Below are positions 1 to 12,130 of a stretch of 64,000 bases of DNA, piece after piece. Origin of the DNA: Isoetes taiwanensis (taxonomy: Eukaryota > Streptophyta > Lycopodiopsida > Isoetales > Isoetaceae); contig JAJEKV010000013.1 in the NCBI GenBank assembly GCA_021234155.1, positions 14,421,877 to 14,485,876 on the forward strand. Reading direction: 5' to 3'. The stretch's first letter is position 1; the number at the start of each line of letters is the position of its first letter. The position numbers were made by a program, and so were the translations under genes. The notes beneath the pieces are model-generated. The model made no database searches. It was given only the letters and a program-made list of their open reading frames with translations, and was not told the DNA's origin.

Positions 1-403
1 TTGCAAATTTTGTGCAGTCCACAGGTTTTCTATTACAAGATGAGATTAATATACAAAATACAAAGTGCAACAATTGAATCATCGTGAGTTCTGCAATCCT
101 GTAGACCTTAACCAGAAAAGTATATTATCTTATTTATATTATTTTTGTTAATTATTTTTGGATTTTCTTTCAGGGCTTTATGTTCTATATACATCAAATG
201 ACATGTATATTTTCTTCCATAGCAGCAATTGTTGAGAGTGAAAAAGTAATTGCTAATTTTCTCAATTGTCCGGCATGCACACATGATTGGCTTCCTTCCC
301 TTTTTCCTGTTTCTTCTGCCACCTCTTTATGCTAATTGATGTATGCGTTTTGTTATGCAATTCTGAGTTTTTGTTATTTAGAATAACCTACTACTCTTGC
401 AGG

Positions 404-785
404 TCGTATGAATAAGGAGCATTTGTATTGCGAAGGCAAGTTTAAGTTTTCAATGATATCCATTCAAGACGGGGCTGCAAATTCAAGTGAGTCCTCTAGA
501 GTTTTACTGTCCATGCTAGCACTTAGTTTTCGCTTTGCTCATTCTGGTTATTTTACCTATCCTAATTTGGACTTGGTTTTCTACCGGCAATAACTCTGAT
601 TGATATACAATTTGCATGTTCTACAATTTGTGAGCATCTATTGTTCTACATTATCGAAACCTTATTGAAAAGAAGAGTTCTGCGAATCTTAGTATACAGA
701 GAATGATACCAGGTTATATGCTTTCAGTACATTGCTTTTCTGATTCTGAATTGAAGAAGGGCCCAATATGGATATCAAGTAAGAG
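404..785 (+). other. Possible internal exons of an unassigned gene at the left edge
   Basis: Two short stretches look like exons. The first, 404-489, follows a pyrimidine tract ending in TTGCAG and is followed by GTGAGT; read from the second codon position it gives an open peptide containing KEHLYCEGKFKF. The second, about 727-779, follows TGCTTTCAG and is followed by GTAAGA; joined in phase it reads HCFSDSELKKGPIWIS. The join is open, but the product is not recognised and no further exons were found. The remainder could lie left of the window. This may equally be chance splice-like sequence. Confidence 0.3.
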
Positions 786-1742
786 GAAGAAAGTTGCAGG
801 ATAAAGATGGAGATAAGTTTGATAAGTGCAGTGAAGTCAATCTTTTATTAGCTGAGTATGTAGCCTCTGCATCACTTAGAATACATTTGAACAAAAATGC
901 AAAAGAGAAAGTGTACTGTCATGTTATGTTAAGTTATTTTTGAGCATAGACGTTCAAATGTTTGGAAATGCCTTCAAATATTCGGAAATGCCTGACAGGA
1001 ATTTTATTTCTTCACTGTAACCTTCATACGATAACCCTGACTGTCCCCAGTGGCGAATACAATATTTTTAAATCTTCTCTGCCCCTGAGATTCCTTTTCC
1101 TGCATCAATATGATAAGTAGTATAAACATCTCAATGAGGCGTACAAGTTTTTTCTACAAATATCATAGTGCATTGTCCTCTCATAAGACTCTCAAAATAA
1201 AATGCAGAATATATTCATTAGAATGCCTGATTATGTCAATTATATTGATAATACAATTTCATCCATAGCATATAAAGCATATGGGAGGATAAAAACCATT
1301 CAATTCAGTTTTTCTAGATTTCTTCACCTATACGCATACAATTTCAAATGCATGGTTTTGCCTAACTTATAAGTGCTTATGAGAATGTAATCCACTCTAA
1401 AATTGGCAAAAATGCCTGGCATGTTGGGCAAAGTCTGGGGAACACTATAAACCAACCGGTTGAATTGCAAATTTTCCGGTTAAATTAGTGCATCGTAGGA
1501 ATTTTTTTGGCAAGTTTTTTTAAGGTTTTGTATTAAGACAACAGAAAGTTCTGACTCTAAACATAAGATATCCGGCTAGTCAAAGTAACCATAGGAAATT
1601 TTCCGATGGGACCGAAAAAGTTTCCCCAACACCATTATAACGCCGTTATAATGTCTTCTAACGCCATTATAATGTTTGGATTTTGCATGGTCAATGACAT
1701 GAGCATAATTGGCAGTCTATCCTTTTCTCTAGTAAGCACATA

Positions 1743-1815
1743 GCCATGGCCTACAAGCAAGTAGCATCTTTTTGCTTGAGCCATGGCCTACAAGCAAAGA
1801 GCATCGTTTTGCTTT
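1743..1815. repeat. Tandem duplication of about 36 bp
   Basis: The phrase AGCCATGGCCTACAAGCAA followed by an AGCATC-TTTTGCTT segment occurs twice in direct succession with a few differences. No coding potential is seen. Confidence 0.7.
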
Positions 1816-1875
1816 TAAGGCAAGCCGACTTAAATTCGTAGTGGTGTTTCATTTTGACTTTGATCACCCTTAGCA

Positions 1876-2152
1876 ATGGGCGTTTTGGGTAAATATTAGT
1901 ACTTTTGATTTGGTACTTGGGCATCTTAACTATATTATAAAGTTTTAGTGTCATGGATCCAGCCCTAATTTGGATGGTTGAGATCCACGACAAAAAATCC
2001 GACGGTTTAAACAAACCAAAACCTCTTCGAGCTAGGGCAAGGATTTTTGAAGCTTCGACGGCTTTTGGAATTGCTGCATAGCAGAGGAGCAGCTGGGGCA
2101 GATGCAATGGGCACTTGGGTAAACATTATTACTTTTGATTTGGTACTTGGAT
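1876..2152. repeat. Direct repeat pair about 230 bp apart
   Basis: A stretch of about 45 bp containing TACTTTTGATTTGGTACTTGG occurs near 1900 and again near 2135. The flanks (GCAATGGGC, then TTGGGTAAA) also match. The pair may border a small decayed insertion; no terminal inverted repeat was recognised. Confidence 0.5.
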
Positions 2153-2154
2153 AT

Positions 2155-3078
2155 ATGCCTAGAGGAGTGTAGGCTAGCCTTGATCTTGCTACATATTGGC
2201 CACCCTAGTGACGCATGTCCTCAAAAAATGCCTTGTATTTTTTCTGGTTAAAACAATGAGCGTTATGCTTGAATTTGAATTGTGGTGAGAGAAAGTGTCT
2301 CCAGACCCACCTGGTATTTTTGTTCTCAGTGGCTGGATGTAGCCAAGCAGGAACAATTGTTAAAAGTTTTTATAATTTTTATTCTGGTAGCCAAGATCAT
2401 TGTTATGTACATGAGATGCCTCAATGTAAGGAGCTTAACAATGCTGTCAATATTTTTTCCTTCCATGTTCTCAATGCTTTTTCCTCATGCCTGATCTGTC
2501 ATATGTTTTTTCCATAGCATGCAGCTCTATAGCCACTAAAACTGCATGTTAACATATTATTATCATATTATTGGACGCAAAGTGCAGCCACAACATCAGC
2601 TCCATTGATATCATAAAAGTTATGTTGCAACAAATGTTGGATACATTGTTTATTCCTAGGTCACGGCAGGATTATTCATGAGGTAGATTAAGTAAACTTA
2701 TAACATCATACTTTGTTGCAACAAATGTTGAGTACATTGTCTATTTTCAGGTGACAGCATGATAATTCATTCATAAGGTAGAATGAATAAACTTACAACA
2801 AATATTGGGTACATTATTTTCAAATCACAACAGGATAATTCATTCATAAGGTAGAATAAATAAACTTACAACGTCATACTTCACTGGCAATGGGTTGTCA
2901 CCTAAACTCATGAATAACTCAATCAATACAGGTTTCCAACTAATCCCCAGCAACGCTGGGCATTATTACTAGTATGCCTAGAGGAGTATAGGCTAGCCTC
3001 GATCTTGCTACATATTGATCACCGTCGTGATGCATGTCCTCAAAAAATGCCTTGTATTTTTTCTGGTTAAAACAAGGT
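2155..3078. repeat. Direct repeats of about 108 bp enclosing 0.7 kb
   Basis: The segment 2155-2264 recurs at 2972-3078 with about ten differences; both contain GTAGGCTAGCCT or GTATAGGCTAGCCT and the run CCTTGTATTTTTTCTGGTTA. The second copy abuts the PPR-type exon on the minus strand. The layout could reflect a duplication or an old insertion bounded by short direct terminal repeats. Confidence 0.65.
2615..2880. repeat. Three diverged tandem copies of a 90-100 bp unit
   Basis: Each copy carries a form of GCAACAAATGTTG(G/A)(G/T)TACATT, then a TTCAT-AAGGTAGA segment, then TAAACTTA(C/T)AAC. The copies begin near 2622, 2723 and 2796. They lie between the two 108-bp direct repeats. Confidence 0.65.
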
Positions 3079-3476
3079 GCTTCGCATGAATATAGCAATT
3101 TGGAGAACAACCAGACACCAACATTTTCCTGTAAATATTATGTACATCCTCATACAAAGATCCTGATATCAATATAACAAGAAGACGATTATATACATCT
3201 ACATTATGCGTATGACCCCTTTGTTTCTCTGCCCATTTGCAAAATCCTAATGCAACTCTTGCATCAAAAATATACCCAAGTAGTTTAGTCACAAGCTCGG
3301 GCCTTAGAAGCGTACTCCCGGATGTCAAAACATCACAAAAATTCCCTTCCATAATTGCAACAAGGTTTTCCACTACATCATTTTTATTCAAACAAGCTGC
3401 AAGAGAATTCAGAACAATTAGGTATATTCCAGCATACCCACGTAAGCGAGGGTTTGCCTCCCTAGGGGCAACCTAA
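3070..3476 (-). pseudogene. PPR-type protein exon (gene fragment)
   Basis: On the minus strand an open exon begins after a perfect acceptor (AACGTTTTTAG at about 3477) and stays open to about 3070. The peptide carries a motif of pentatricopeptide layout: VDVYNRLLVILISGSLYEDV followed by a helix ending in KMLVSGCSPN. Before it comes a helical segment containing KWAEKQ, also common upstream of PPR repeats. PPR proteins bind organellar RNA in plants. Only about one repeat is present; no upstream or downstream exon with further repeats was found, and the 3' end runs into the 108-bp direct repeat. I regard it as a broken or partial gene. Family assignment is moderate, function unknown. Confidence 0.5.
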
Positions 3477-3479
3477 AAA

Positions 3480-6400
3480 CGTTCAATTATCAAGAATTTC
3501 TCTATAAGTGCATGTAAGTTTTAGGTCAGTATAAAAGGAAAATAATATTAAATTTGTCATGTTGTGAAGCTAAAAATTATGGATAGAAGATCAAAGATTT
3601 GCTTAATGCGTTCTTAGATTCTCTTGTATATTTTGCTTCTCTTGCATACTTTGCATGGATTGACTTAAAGCTCTGTATAGAATGCAAGTTTATACTAATA
3701 TGCCATAAAATGAGAGCACTGTCAAATTCATGGCGTAATCAATCTAAAATTCGTGATGCAAGATTTGGTGAAAGTTTGCTTATATTCTCTTGCAAATTTT
3801 GCTCAGCTTTTGCTTGTATCTATTGCACGCTTGTATGTTTACATGGATTGACCTAAGAGAGGAATTTTTAAACAAAATAGAATGCATCCTTGCACTAGTG
3901 TAAGTTCTGAATATAAATATAAGCATTTTAATTGCTTTGTTATAATAGCAAATTTAGATACATGATCTATATATTGTCCAAACTGTGGACATCATACTAT
4001 AACTTTGATATTGTTTCAAATGAGTGTTTAGGAAGTAGGAGATCATTCTTGAAACCAAAGCCAAGTTTTTTACTGCCATTCACACCATCTAGCTTCTCAA
4101 TACACTTGGCATTTACAAAAATGATTTAGAGACATATGGACTTTGGGGTTTGAGTGCAAGGTATTGGCGTTTGGTGTTTAGTATGGAACTAGGGACAATA
4201 TCAATAACTCATTATCTTGAGAAACATGAACTCTGTAAAAGGACTAGAGGGGCAATTTCCCCCCGGAAAAATAAATACATAAACCCACATGTATATGCAC
4301 TGATCATTTGGCTTTTCTTTTCTTCTTGTTTCTTTCCTTTTCTTTCATGTTCTTTTCTTTTATTTTTTCCTCTCTTCCTTTTTTGCATCTTCATATAGGG
4401 TGCAGAGTGCAATAATATGGTGTTGCAGGTAGAAAAAGTAGATCAACATATCCTATAAAATGTTCTTGGAACAAAACCTTCTGCAAAAGACGAACAGATT
4501 TTAAATCATTGCCCCATTTGCTAGATGTCTGCACCATTTCAAAATTGCCTCACAGAGCTGCTTCTCACTGCAAAAACTTAAGTGAGGATATCTTGAATTA
4601 TTTTATTACTACGAATCAATCGATCACAACCTCTCAACTGTCAGGTGAGGATGATCAACACAAGCAGTAGATGTGGTTATGAACCTTCACAGTAATAAGT
4701 ACAAAAGAACTTTCATTAGGTCTGTGCAGTATTCCCATAAGCTAATAGCAAACTGGACGGTACTCAGGAGACAATCTTATTGATGTTTAGAGAAACCAAA
4801 CGATCCATGACATAATGCTTGTTATATAATTGTAAGACCATTGCAAACATCCTTAATTGCATGAAGATGAGTCTTAATGCCTTGCAATAGAAGAATCCAA
4901 TCTGCAGCACTGGCATTTTATGATCCACCTTGCCTAGGGTGCATTATTTCCGTCCAAAAATATCTAGCAATTCCGTACAAATCATGCACATAGAACTTTC
5001 CAATAAGGTTAAGAATACATCATACAAAATTCCATGTGGACTTCCTTCCCTCCTGTACTAAATTTACATTTCTGCCCAAAAATATCTAGTAATTACCTAC
5101 AAATCATGCACATAGAACTTTCCGATAAGGCTAAGCTTACATCATATACAATTTATTACAAGACTCTCTGTGCACGTGTCCTTTAAGGATGGAACTCCTG
5201 CAACGCACACCAAAGAAGAAAAGATCAGTCAAGCCACCTATCTTTCATTTTATTTTCCTCACGATCGCAAGAAGATGAGGGTCCGATGAGATCATGTTAC
5301 AATATTGCAAAAGACGGATAATAACAAAGATATCTGACCGCTTTGTTTATACCAAATAGGGATTGCATATGGAGATGTGAATCTCAATAGAAAAGGAAGA
5401 AATGTTGCGGTTGCAATTCAATAATAATGCCTAGAAACAAACAAAGACAAGAAAGGATAGACATTTTAACCATCTAAATACCGCATCATGTGCAAGCAAT
5501 CCAAATGCTAGAACATGGTGTAGCACATAATTCTCAAGGGTCATTTTCATTGCGGGAAACACAGAGGATGTCCTTTGCTCACATGCACTACGGCCTTGTC
5601 AACCCCAGAGAAGAATAGCACCCTGTTAAGGAACGAATTTACTATTCTTAAATATATTTGAAAAGTACAAAAGCACTTTTAGTTATTGTTATCCCATGGC
5701 CCTCTGTTCTTCAGCATGACATTTAGATATGCATTATGTGTAACCTATCTTGCCTTCTAAGAAATGACATATAGCAAGAATTTCAAGATAGACGTCTAGT
5801 TAATATTAAACGAAATGATATTTGCAATGCATCAACAAACTGACCAACCGAAAATTGCTGAAGAGGGCTATGCAGTAGCTAGATTTTTCAGTCATCCTGG
5901 ATAGTGAGCTGTTAAAATTCAATGTAAAGACAGCAACAAATGCCAGAACAAGGATGTAAACTCACATCCTTCTTTGAATTCGAATCCTCAAATTCTGCAT
6001 TTCATTCCGTGCAGCACAATGAGTCAAACGTTCCCAGTGTCTACAGCAGTACTTACACTTTTGTGTTTTGTGGTTCGCTGATATAATATTTAAGCTTCAC
6101 TTTCTTTCAACATGGACTGATTTACACATACACATACATTGGTCAATGCCATAGACGCACAACATTGTGAGTTATCTTCTGCATTACAGGAACACAGGCA
6201 TTATCCCAAAGAAAGATCTCAAGATCCTCTTTCTAAAGCACACTACCAACACTCCTTTCTGTGCGATTACAGTGGATTAATGGGAAATGAAACATTGCAC
6301 ATGATGCTGGGTTGCCTAGACATTCTAGCCTGCATGGACACAAGTATTGGCATTTCTAATCAAATGTTCTTACCTCACCAGCGTCAGTTAAATATCCTCC

Positions 6401-6600
6401 GAAATTCCGGAACTCTTTTTTCTATATAGCCATAAGCAAATTTTTCGCTCCCTGCAAGAGCAGAAGCATTACAAATCGCGACCAGGCCATAGCCCTATGC
6501 TCTGTTTTCTTAGCCAGTTATCCGGTTCAAACGTCCGCGACCCACAACGGAAGTGACCGCCCATTTACAGGGAACAGAAGGTTTTTAGCAGTCACAGGTA
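3480..6600. other. Stretch without recognisable genes
   Basis: AT-rich sequence with only short chance reading frames. Within it, 4945-5035 and 5068-5157 are an imperfect tandem duplication (both contain CAAATCATGCACATAGAACT). I see no transposon ends and no RNA gene. Confidence 0.6.
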
Positions 6601-6603
6601 TAT

Positions 6604-6672
6604 CTTAGGTATATTCTGGCATATGCTTAGAATATACCAGAAACCCACATGACCGAGGGTTTGCCCCCCCAA
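6604..6672 (-). pseudogene. Relic resembling the start of the PPR-type exon
   Basis: The segment shares TAGGTATATTC, a GCATA block, ACCCAC and CGAGGGTTTGCC, in the same order, with 3417-3476, the 5' end of the PPR-type exon. It also contains a perfect 10-bp inverted repeat (GGTATATTCT and AGAATATACC) not present in the other copy. It lies just before the first exon of the SET-transposase gene. Confidence 0.4.
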
Positions 6673-7233
6673 AAATGGATATTTATATTTATTATATTAT
6701 TACATGGTTTTTTATTAATATTTTTTATATTTTACTAGTAAAAACAACATGGACATGGACGAACGTCAGAAGAAATATGAACGTAAACTGAAACAGAAAG
6801 CTTTGAGAATGTTATATAGCGACTTGCGCAGGATGTTACCCCAACAATTGCCACAAATAGTCCAATTAGACCCAGTGGACCGAGTCTTCCCAGAGGCCTT
6901 GGTGGTGTGCATGAAATGAATGCCGCCGATGTATGTACCATAAACATGTTTCGAATGATTAGTTAACTTTATATCTTGATGTTACTTTTTTTTTTTTTGC
7001 AGTTGTACTTGATAGAGCGGTTATATTGCAATTGTTCAATGTGCAAAGGACAAATAAAACAGATGAGAAAGACTGTCCTCAACCATGTTGACCAATATGG
7101 TGAATGGCCGGTAAATCCAGTGCTCTCGGACGCATATGTGGGGTATTCCAACGAGGTATAATACACGAATCGAATCAACTACTCTCATGTACTTGAATCG
7201 ACGTCTTAACTTAGTTTGCTTGTATTTTGTTAG

Positions 7234-8061
7234 GAAGAAATTGAAAATGAAGTGAGCTCGAAGCAGTATATAGATTTTGGGGTTATGTTGTCATTGGAAG
7301 TAGATGATGTTGATACTATGAATGCGTTCATAGAAAATCCTACAAAAAGAAAGCCATCAACTTCCGCAAAGAGTATCCCATTACGTGATAGAACTCGTCG
7401 TGTCTTGGTCGTTGCCAAGATTGAAGGGAATGACAATGTTCATCAAAATTGGAATGTACTAGATCATGTAGAAGAAAATAATCATCCACCTTCACTAGTC
7501 CATTTGGTCCAGCCCTTTACAGACAAAGATCGTAAGAAATTCAGTGCATGGCCTAGGGGCAAGCCAATTATTTATGGGGAGCAATTTACATATTGGGGTA
7601 GGCAGTACATGATTAAAAACAGTCGGATCCCCGGTGCTGGCCTGGGATTATATATTATGACGAATACAAAAGTCAAAGATGGTACGACTGTTCCTTTAAT
7701 GCCATATGTAGGTCCTGAATATAACTCAGACACTTGGCATAAATTGAGTAAGCATCAGTGGCGCATGCTCATCTATGGCCTAAATTCAAATGCACGAACA
7801 ATAGCCAAGCCCAATGACTACGCAAGCTTCACATACATTGATGGTCGTCCTCAATTGCATGGAAACCTTGCTGCTTTTATTAATAGCTCTATCGAGAATC
7901 CTGAAGCTACCAATTGTGAATTTGTCGAGGCAAACAAAGACCAAGAAGAATTCTTTAGGCGTAAAATTGACGGGAGATATATCATGGTTTATGCTATAAA
8001 AACTCTGTGTATTGGTGATGAATTGTTTATTGAATATGAATACGGTAGACCAATACCGGAG
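7234..8061 (+). other. SET-domain exon inside the transposase gene
   Basis: SET domains transfer methyl groups from S-adenosylmethionine to protein lysines. Seen here in order: the N-terminal SET segment NSRIPGAGLGLYI (from about 7618), then GNLAAFINSS at 7861 where most SET proteins have GN-RFINHSC, an NCEF segment soon after, and the C-terminal GRYIMVYAIK...GDELFIEYEYG (from about 7972). The final tyrosine is kept; the usual NHSC is NSSI, so the histidine and cysteine are missing and activity is uncertain. No pre-SET or post-SET cysteine cluster is visible. Both flanking introns are phase 0, so the exon can be spliced to the transposase exons without a frame change. If the last intron is not spliced, translation ends at 8070 and gives a separate SET protein. 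Confidence 0.85.
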
Positions 8062-8150
8062 GTCCTTTGATGATGTACTCAAATTACTCATATAATTTTC
8101 GTCGGATTTTGTGGGAATGCACCCTCTTTTTTTTTTTTTGGAATGAGATT

Positions 8151-8205
8151 GCACATATTGAAGATAAATGTGTATGATATATACACATTTATCTTCAATA
8201 TGTGC
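8151..8205. repeat. Perfect 25-bp inverted repeat with 5-nt loop
   Basis: The arms 8151-8175 and 8181-8205 are exact reverse complements (GCACATATTGAAGATAAATG and five more bases), separated by GATAT. The structure follows a run of 14 T and lies in the intron between the SET exon and the transposase exons. Confidence 0.9.
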
Positions 8206-11200
8206 TTTGATTATGACACAAGATTTTATATTTCGTTCGTTATTAAATGCTTAAAATTTAACAAACACAGACTCTCAATGCATGTATCAATCACGTATAT
8301 ATTTCGTTTAATCTGGCGTGCAGGGTAGGCAAGTGAATATGAGACCGCATCCAAGCGTACTGAATTGGCGACATCAAAAGTCATTGCGGATAGCAGAATT
8401 AGAATACATTGAGCAATATGGTACAAACATGGGCACAACGCATAATGAAGAGTATAATGATGAAGATGAACAGGAATACGACAATGAAGATGACGACAAT
8501 GCCACTGTGGATGACCTCATGGAAGTTGAGGAACCCATAGCCGACGTGTTAGATGCATTTGGCCCAATCTTCGACAATGACCTAGATGACAATATAAATA
8601 CTCCTAGCGATGGTCATGAAGATCACGTTTTATTGGAGGAGGCGTATAAAGTATTATATCCTAGGTTGGCGATATCTTTATTGATATTAAACCTTCAAGC
8701 CAAATTCAAATGGAGCAATGCCAGTGTTACGGCTTTGTTAGAGTAAGTACAATTGCATTCACTTGACTTATTGAATTTGTAGTATACGTAAAGGTCTATT
8801 TTATACAGGTTATTGCAAGAGAAAATACTACCACAAGGGAACGCTATGCCCAAAAGTCGCGATGAAATGAAAAATATATTGGCAGCTACTGGTTTAGACT
8901 ACCATAAGATTCACGCTTGTCCAAATAATTGCATGGTATATTATCCGAATGACATCTACAAGAACACAGAAACATGCCCTAAATGTGGTGCCTCTAGGTA
9001 CAGTGCAGATGCTAAGGGAAAGACCATCCCGATGAAGGTGGTTCGCTACTTTCCATTGATCCCTCGCATAAGGTTATTGTTTCAATGTGAATATCTAGCT
9101 TCGCTCATGGGTTGGTGTGCCGCTAATGCGTCGAGTGACAATGTACTTTGCGTGGTTAGTGATTTCAAGCAATGGAAGCATATTGATGAAACATGGCTGA
9201 AATTTGGAAGGGAGTCACGAAATCTCAGATTAGGGTTGGCAACGGATGGTGTTAATCCTTATGGACGTCAATCGGCCGCGTGGTCAACTTGGCCAGTAGT
9301 GTTGATCAACTATAATTTACCACCGTGGTTACTCATGAAGACTAGCCATTTAATGGTAGTACTATTAGTTCCAGGACCGAAGAAGTCGGAAAGTCTAGAT
9401 CCATATCTGAAAATAGTTATTGATGAGCTTCTGACATTGTGGAGTGAAGGTATTGAAGTTTACGATGTCTCAAGAGAACTTCATGCTGAACGAAGATTTA
9501 CCTTGAGATCAATCTTAATGTGGACAACGAGCGATTGGCCTGGTTTGTATGAACTCTCTGGACTCCAAGTATCTGGATATGCGGCATGCCACTTGTGTGG
9601 GTTTGAACAGTTGAACTCTCACCGGTCAACGGCATTGCACAAAAATGTCTATGCAAACTTCAAGAGATATCTTCCAATGGAAAATCGACTTCGATACGTA
9701 GGTCCAAGAGAAAAACATTGCACTGAAGAGCCTCCCAAAAGGTTGACAATGAGAGATTGGGGTAACACATGGGATGCCGCCGAAGGAAATAAGGTTAAGG
9801 GAATGAAGTGGAAAGCATCCTTCTTCCTTCTACCCTATTGGACAGAATTGAAGATCCATCATCTTCTTGATCCCATGCACATCTTTAAAAACGTTTCGTC
9901 GTCTATTTGGAGGCATGTCACCGGACGTAAGGACACCGATGCAACGCGAGAAGATCTACAAGAAGCTGGATCAAAAGCTAAAGCATGGCTAAATGTCGAA
10001 GAAGGAACAAGGCCACAAGTCGATTGGATCGTGCCTAGAAAATGTATGAAACCTGTTCGAGAAGCGATCAAGGCAATAAAGACTCCGATGGGATATATGC
10101 ATTCGTTGCGTAATTGTTTCTCTAACGAAGGGGAGTTAACTGGGTTGAAATCTCATGATTGGCATAAGATGTTGCAGTTTGTTATGCCTATTATTCTGAG
10201 AGGTCGTCTCGCTGACGGTCCACTGAGTGCAATATGTCTCCTATCAGAGTTTTCCAGGTTCGTACGGATTTTAAAATCACTTGATGCTGAACTCTCACTT
10301 AATTTTTTTCTTTCTTAAATGATATTTAGATGGATTACAAGGAAGGAGATACCGACAATAGAAATTGCGGACATGCGAACTAAGGTCGTTGAGGCATGTT
10401 ATATGCTCGAGAAAGAATTCCCAACAAGTTTCTTGGACATACAAACTCACTTACTAGTGCATTTAGTGGACGAAGTAGAGCTTGCAGGCACAACAAATCC
10501 TAGATGGATGTTTTTTATAGAACGCTTTCTAAAGGTCCTCAAGGACTTCGTACGTTAGAAGGCAAGGCCAGAGGGTTGCATGGCCGAGGGTTGGTTAGCA
10601 CGAGAGTCATTATTCTATGTCACCGAGTTCTTGGCCGATCTACACCCCAATGCTCCATGATTATGGACCGATGAAGACACTCCAACTATGATTGGAGAAG
10701 TTCCCGAAGGAAGACCACAGAAGAAATTGTTCACACTAGAAGAACAGGCAAAAGTCAATAAGTTTCTCATCTACAACTCCACTCCCATGGAGAAATGGAT
10801 AAAAAAATACGAGGAAGAAAAAATAAAGAGAGATGATGAGAGAAGACGCTATCGACAAAAGAATCGCAAACAACCATTTCCAGATCATCTATAGGTCATG
10901 CCAAGTGAGATAAACAATAAATGGCTATTCGAACAACTAGAGATGGCAAGGCAACGTGGCGAACATGTTTCTAGCGAAGAATTTGCATATGCTAAAGGCG
11001 TGTCACTATTTGTAAGTGCAACTTAATAGCATATAATTCACGAGTTTCGTTTGTTATTTTGAACATTTGTTCTTTTACTTCGTAGTATAATTCATATGCA
11101 TCAATATGGTCTTTTGGTGCTCACTTTCGACGACAAAGTATGGATCATGGTAAACGCACTTATGATTGTGGTATATCAGCAAAGTTTAGTACAGTTTGCC

Positions 11201-11778
11201 AGACTGGTAGTGCAGACCCAAACGCAATCGAGGCAATGTTGGAATGGATTGGTACTATAAAGACTATCATGGAGGTTGATGTCGGTAGTGCATTCAAAAC
11301 AATATTGTTTGATGCCGAATGGTTTGATCTTGTGTGTACTGGTGCTCATGCCACGATACGCAAAGATTTGAGTGGCCTGTATTCACTAGATTCAACTCGT
11401 CGGTATCGTGGTCAAGACACACTCGTGAGGGTTGAGCAATGTGAACAAGTATATTTAACTAGATGCAATAAATTTTATTTATGTCATTAACAAATGAACT
11501 AATGTAATAGAGGTTTTGTAGGTCACCTTCGTCCCAGATCCTTTGCAAGATGCGTGGTGGTTCGTAGTTCCATGTAAGGCTCGCTCGCGCCGCATATTTG
11601 AAGGTCAAGAAGAGATGGCAGTCGAATAGGGGGGCTATACTATTGTCATAATAGGAGACTATTATCGATTGAACCTGCATTATTGTATTACTATCATATT
11701 TTTCCCCACAGATGAATAAGAAAATACTTTGACATGCTTATATATTTATGCTCCAAACCATTAGGCAACATTAGTATT

Positions 11779-11870
11779 GCAACTCCCCAAGGTAATTTCA
11801 CCATTCCGAATGACGTGGCAAAGTCGAATCATCGTTCCTCCGGGGCCTCCGCAATGCCCGAACAATAATG
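11779..11870. repeat. Old, diverged piece of the 1.1-kb LINE monomer
   Basis: The segment contains GGTAATTTCACCATTCCGAA, GACGTGGCAAAGTCGA and GGCCTCCGCAATGCCCGAAC, closely matching the monomer order seen at 29671-29735. Divergence is far higher than between units of the main array, which suggests an older copy. Confidence 0.6.
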
Positions 11871-12023
11871 TGGCAAATGCTGATCATGACCTGGGATTCC
11901 TGAAATTTGGCTTTGATGCGACCTCTGATACGCCTTCTGGAACCTCACCTACCTGCACGAAACCCAAGGAAGAAATGCATAGTTGTGGCATCGGATGCCT
12001 CAAAAATATCTTCTTAACAATAG

Positions 12024-12130
12024 TAATACAAAACCGTACGACGTCGTTATGAACCAGGACGTTGTTATGGACGTCGGTAAACGACAACACAACGTCGTTC
12101 AACGACGTTTAGACGTCCTTAAATGACGTC
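12024..12130 (+). repeat. Left end of a CACTA-like element with ACGTCGTT subterminal repeats
   Basis: TAATACAAAACCG at 12024 is followed by repeated ACGTCGTTATG, ACGTTGTTATG, CGTCGTTCAACGACG and related motifs. The order matches the left end of the element at 38041, including ACGTCGTTATGAACCA. Short subterminal repeats of this kind are typical CACTA transposase-binding regions. The terminal bases are not CACTA, so the end is decayed or wrongly placed. Confidence 0.6.

Larger units (their letters stand above)
6749..11629 (+). pseudogene. CACTA (En/Spm) TNP2 transposase gene with an in-frame SET-domain exon; three internal stops
   Basis: My gene model joins 6749-6901, 7003-7155, 7234-8061, 8324-8742, 8809-10257, 10330-11011, 11086-11448 and 11522-11629. 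All introns are GT-AG and the total, 4155 nt, divides by three. Exon 2 carries the N-terminal CxCxxC...H motif of TNP2 proteins. Exon 3 is a SET domain. Exon 4 has an acidic stretch and then the LYP-like segment; exon 5 carries the transposase core, with ACPNNCMVYY, CPKCG, the ATDGVNPYG motif and LDPMHIFKNV. Exon 6 matches the DUF4218 region (FFIERFLKVLK) and exons 7-8 the DUF4216 region (VTFVPDP). CACTA transposases cut and paste elements in the nucleus. Three in-frame stops in exon 6 (10556 TAG, 10658 TGA, 10892 TAG) break the gene. No terminal inverted repeats were found for this unit. Confidence 0.88.

Noticed and set aside
4212-4412. Lysine/glutamate-rich 66-codon frame on the minus strand
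   Set aside because: It is the complement of a T- and C-rich tract; low complexity.
10556-10894. Programmed stop readthrough, or U-to-C RNA editing, of the transposase stops
   Set aside because: Three stops of two kinds without shared context, in a decaying transposon; such editing is known from plant organelles, not nuclear transcripts. C-to-T decay explains them.
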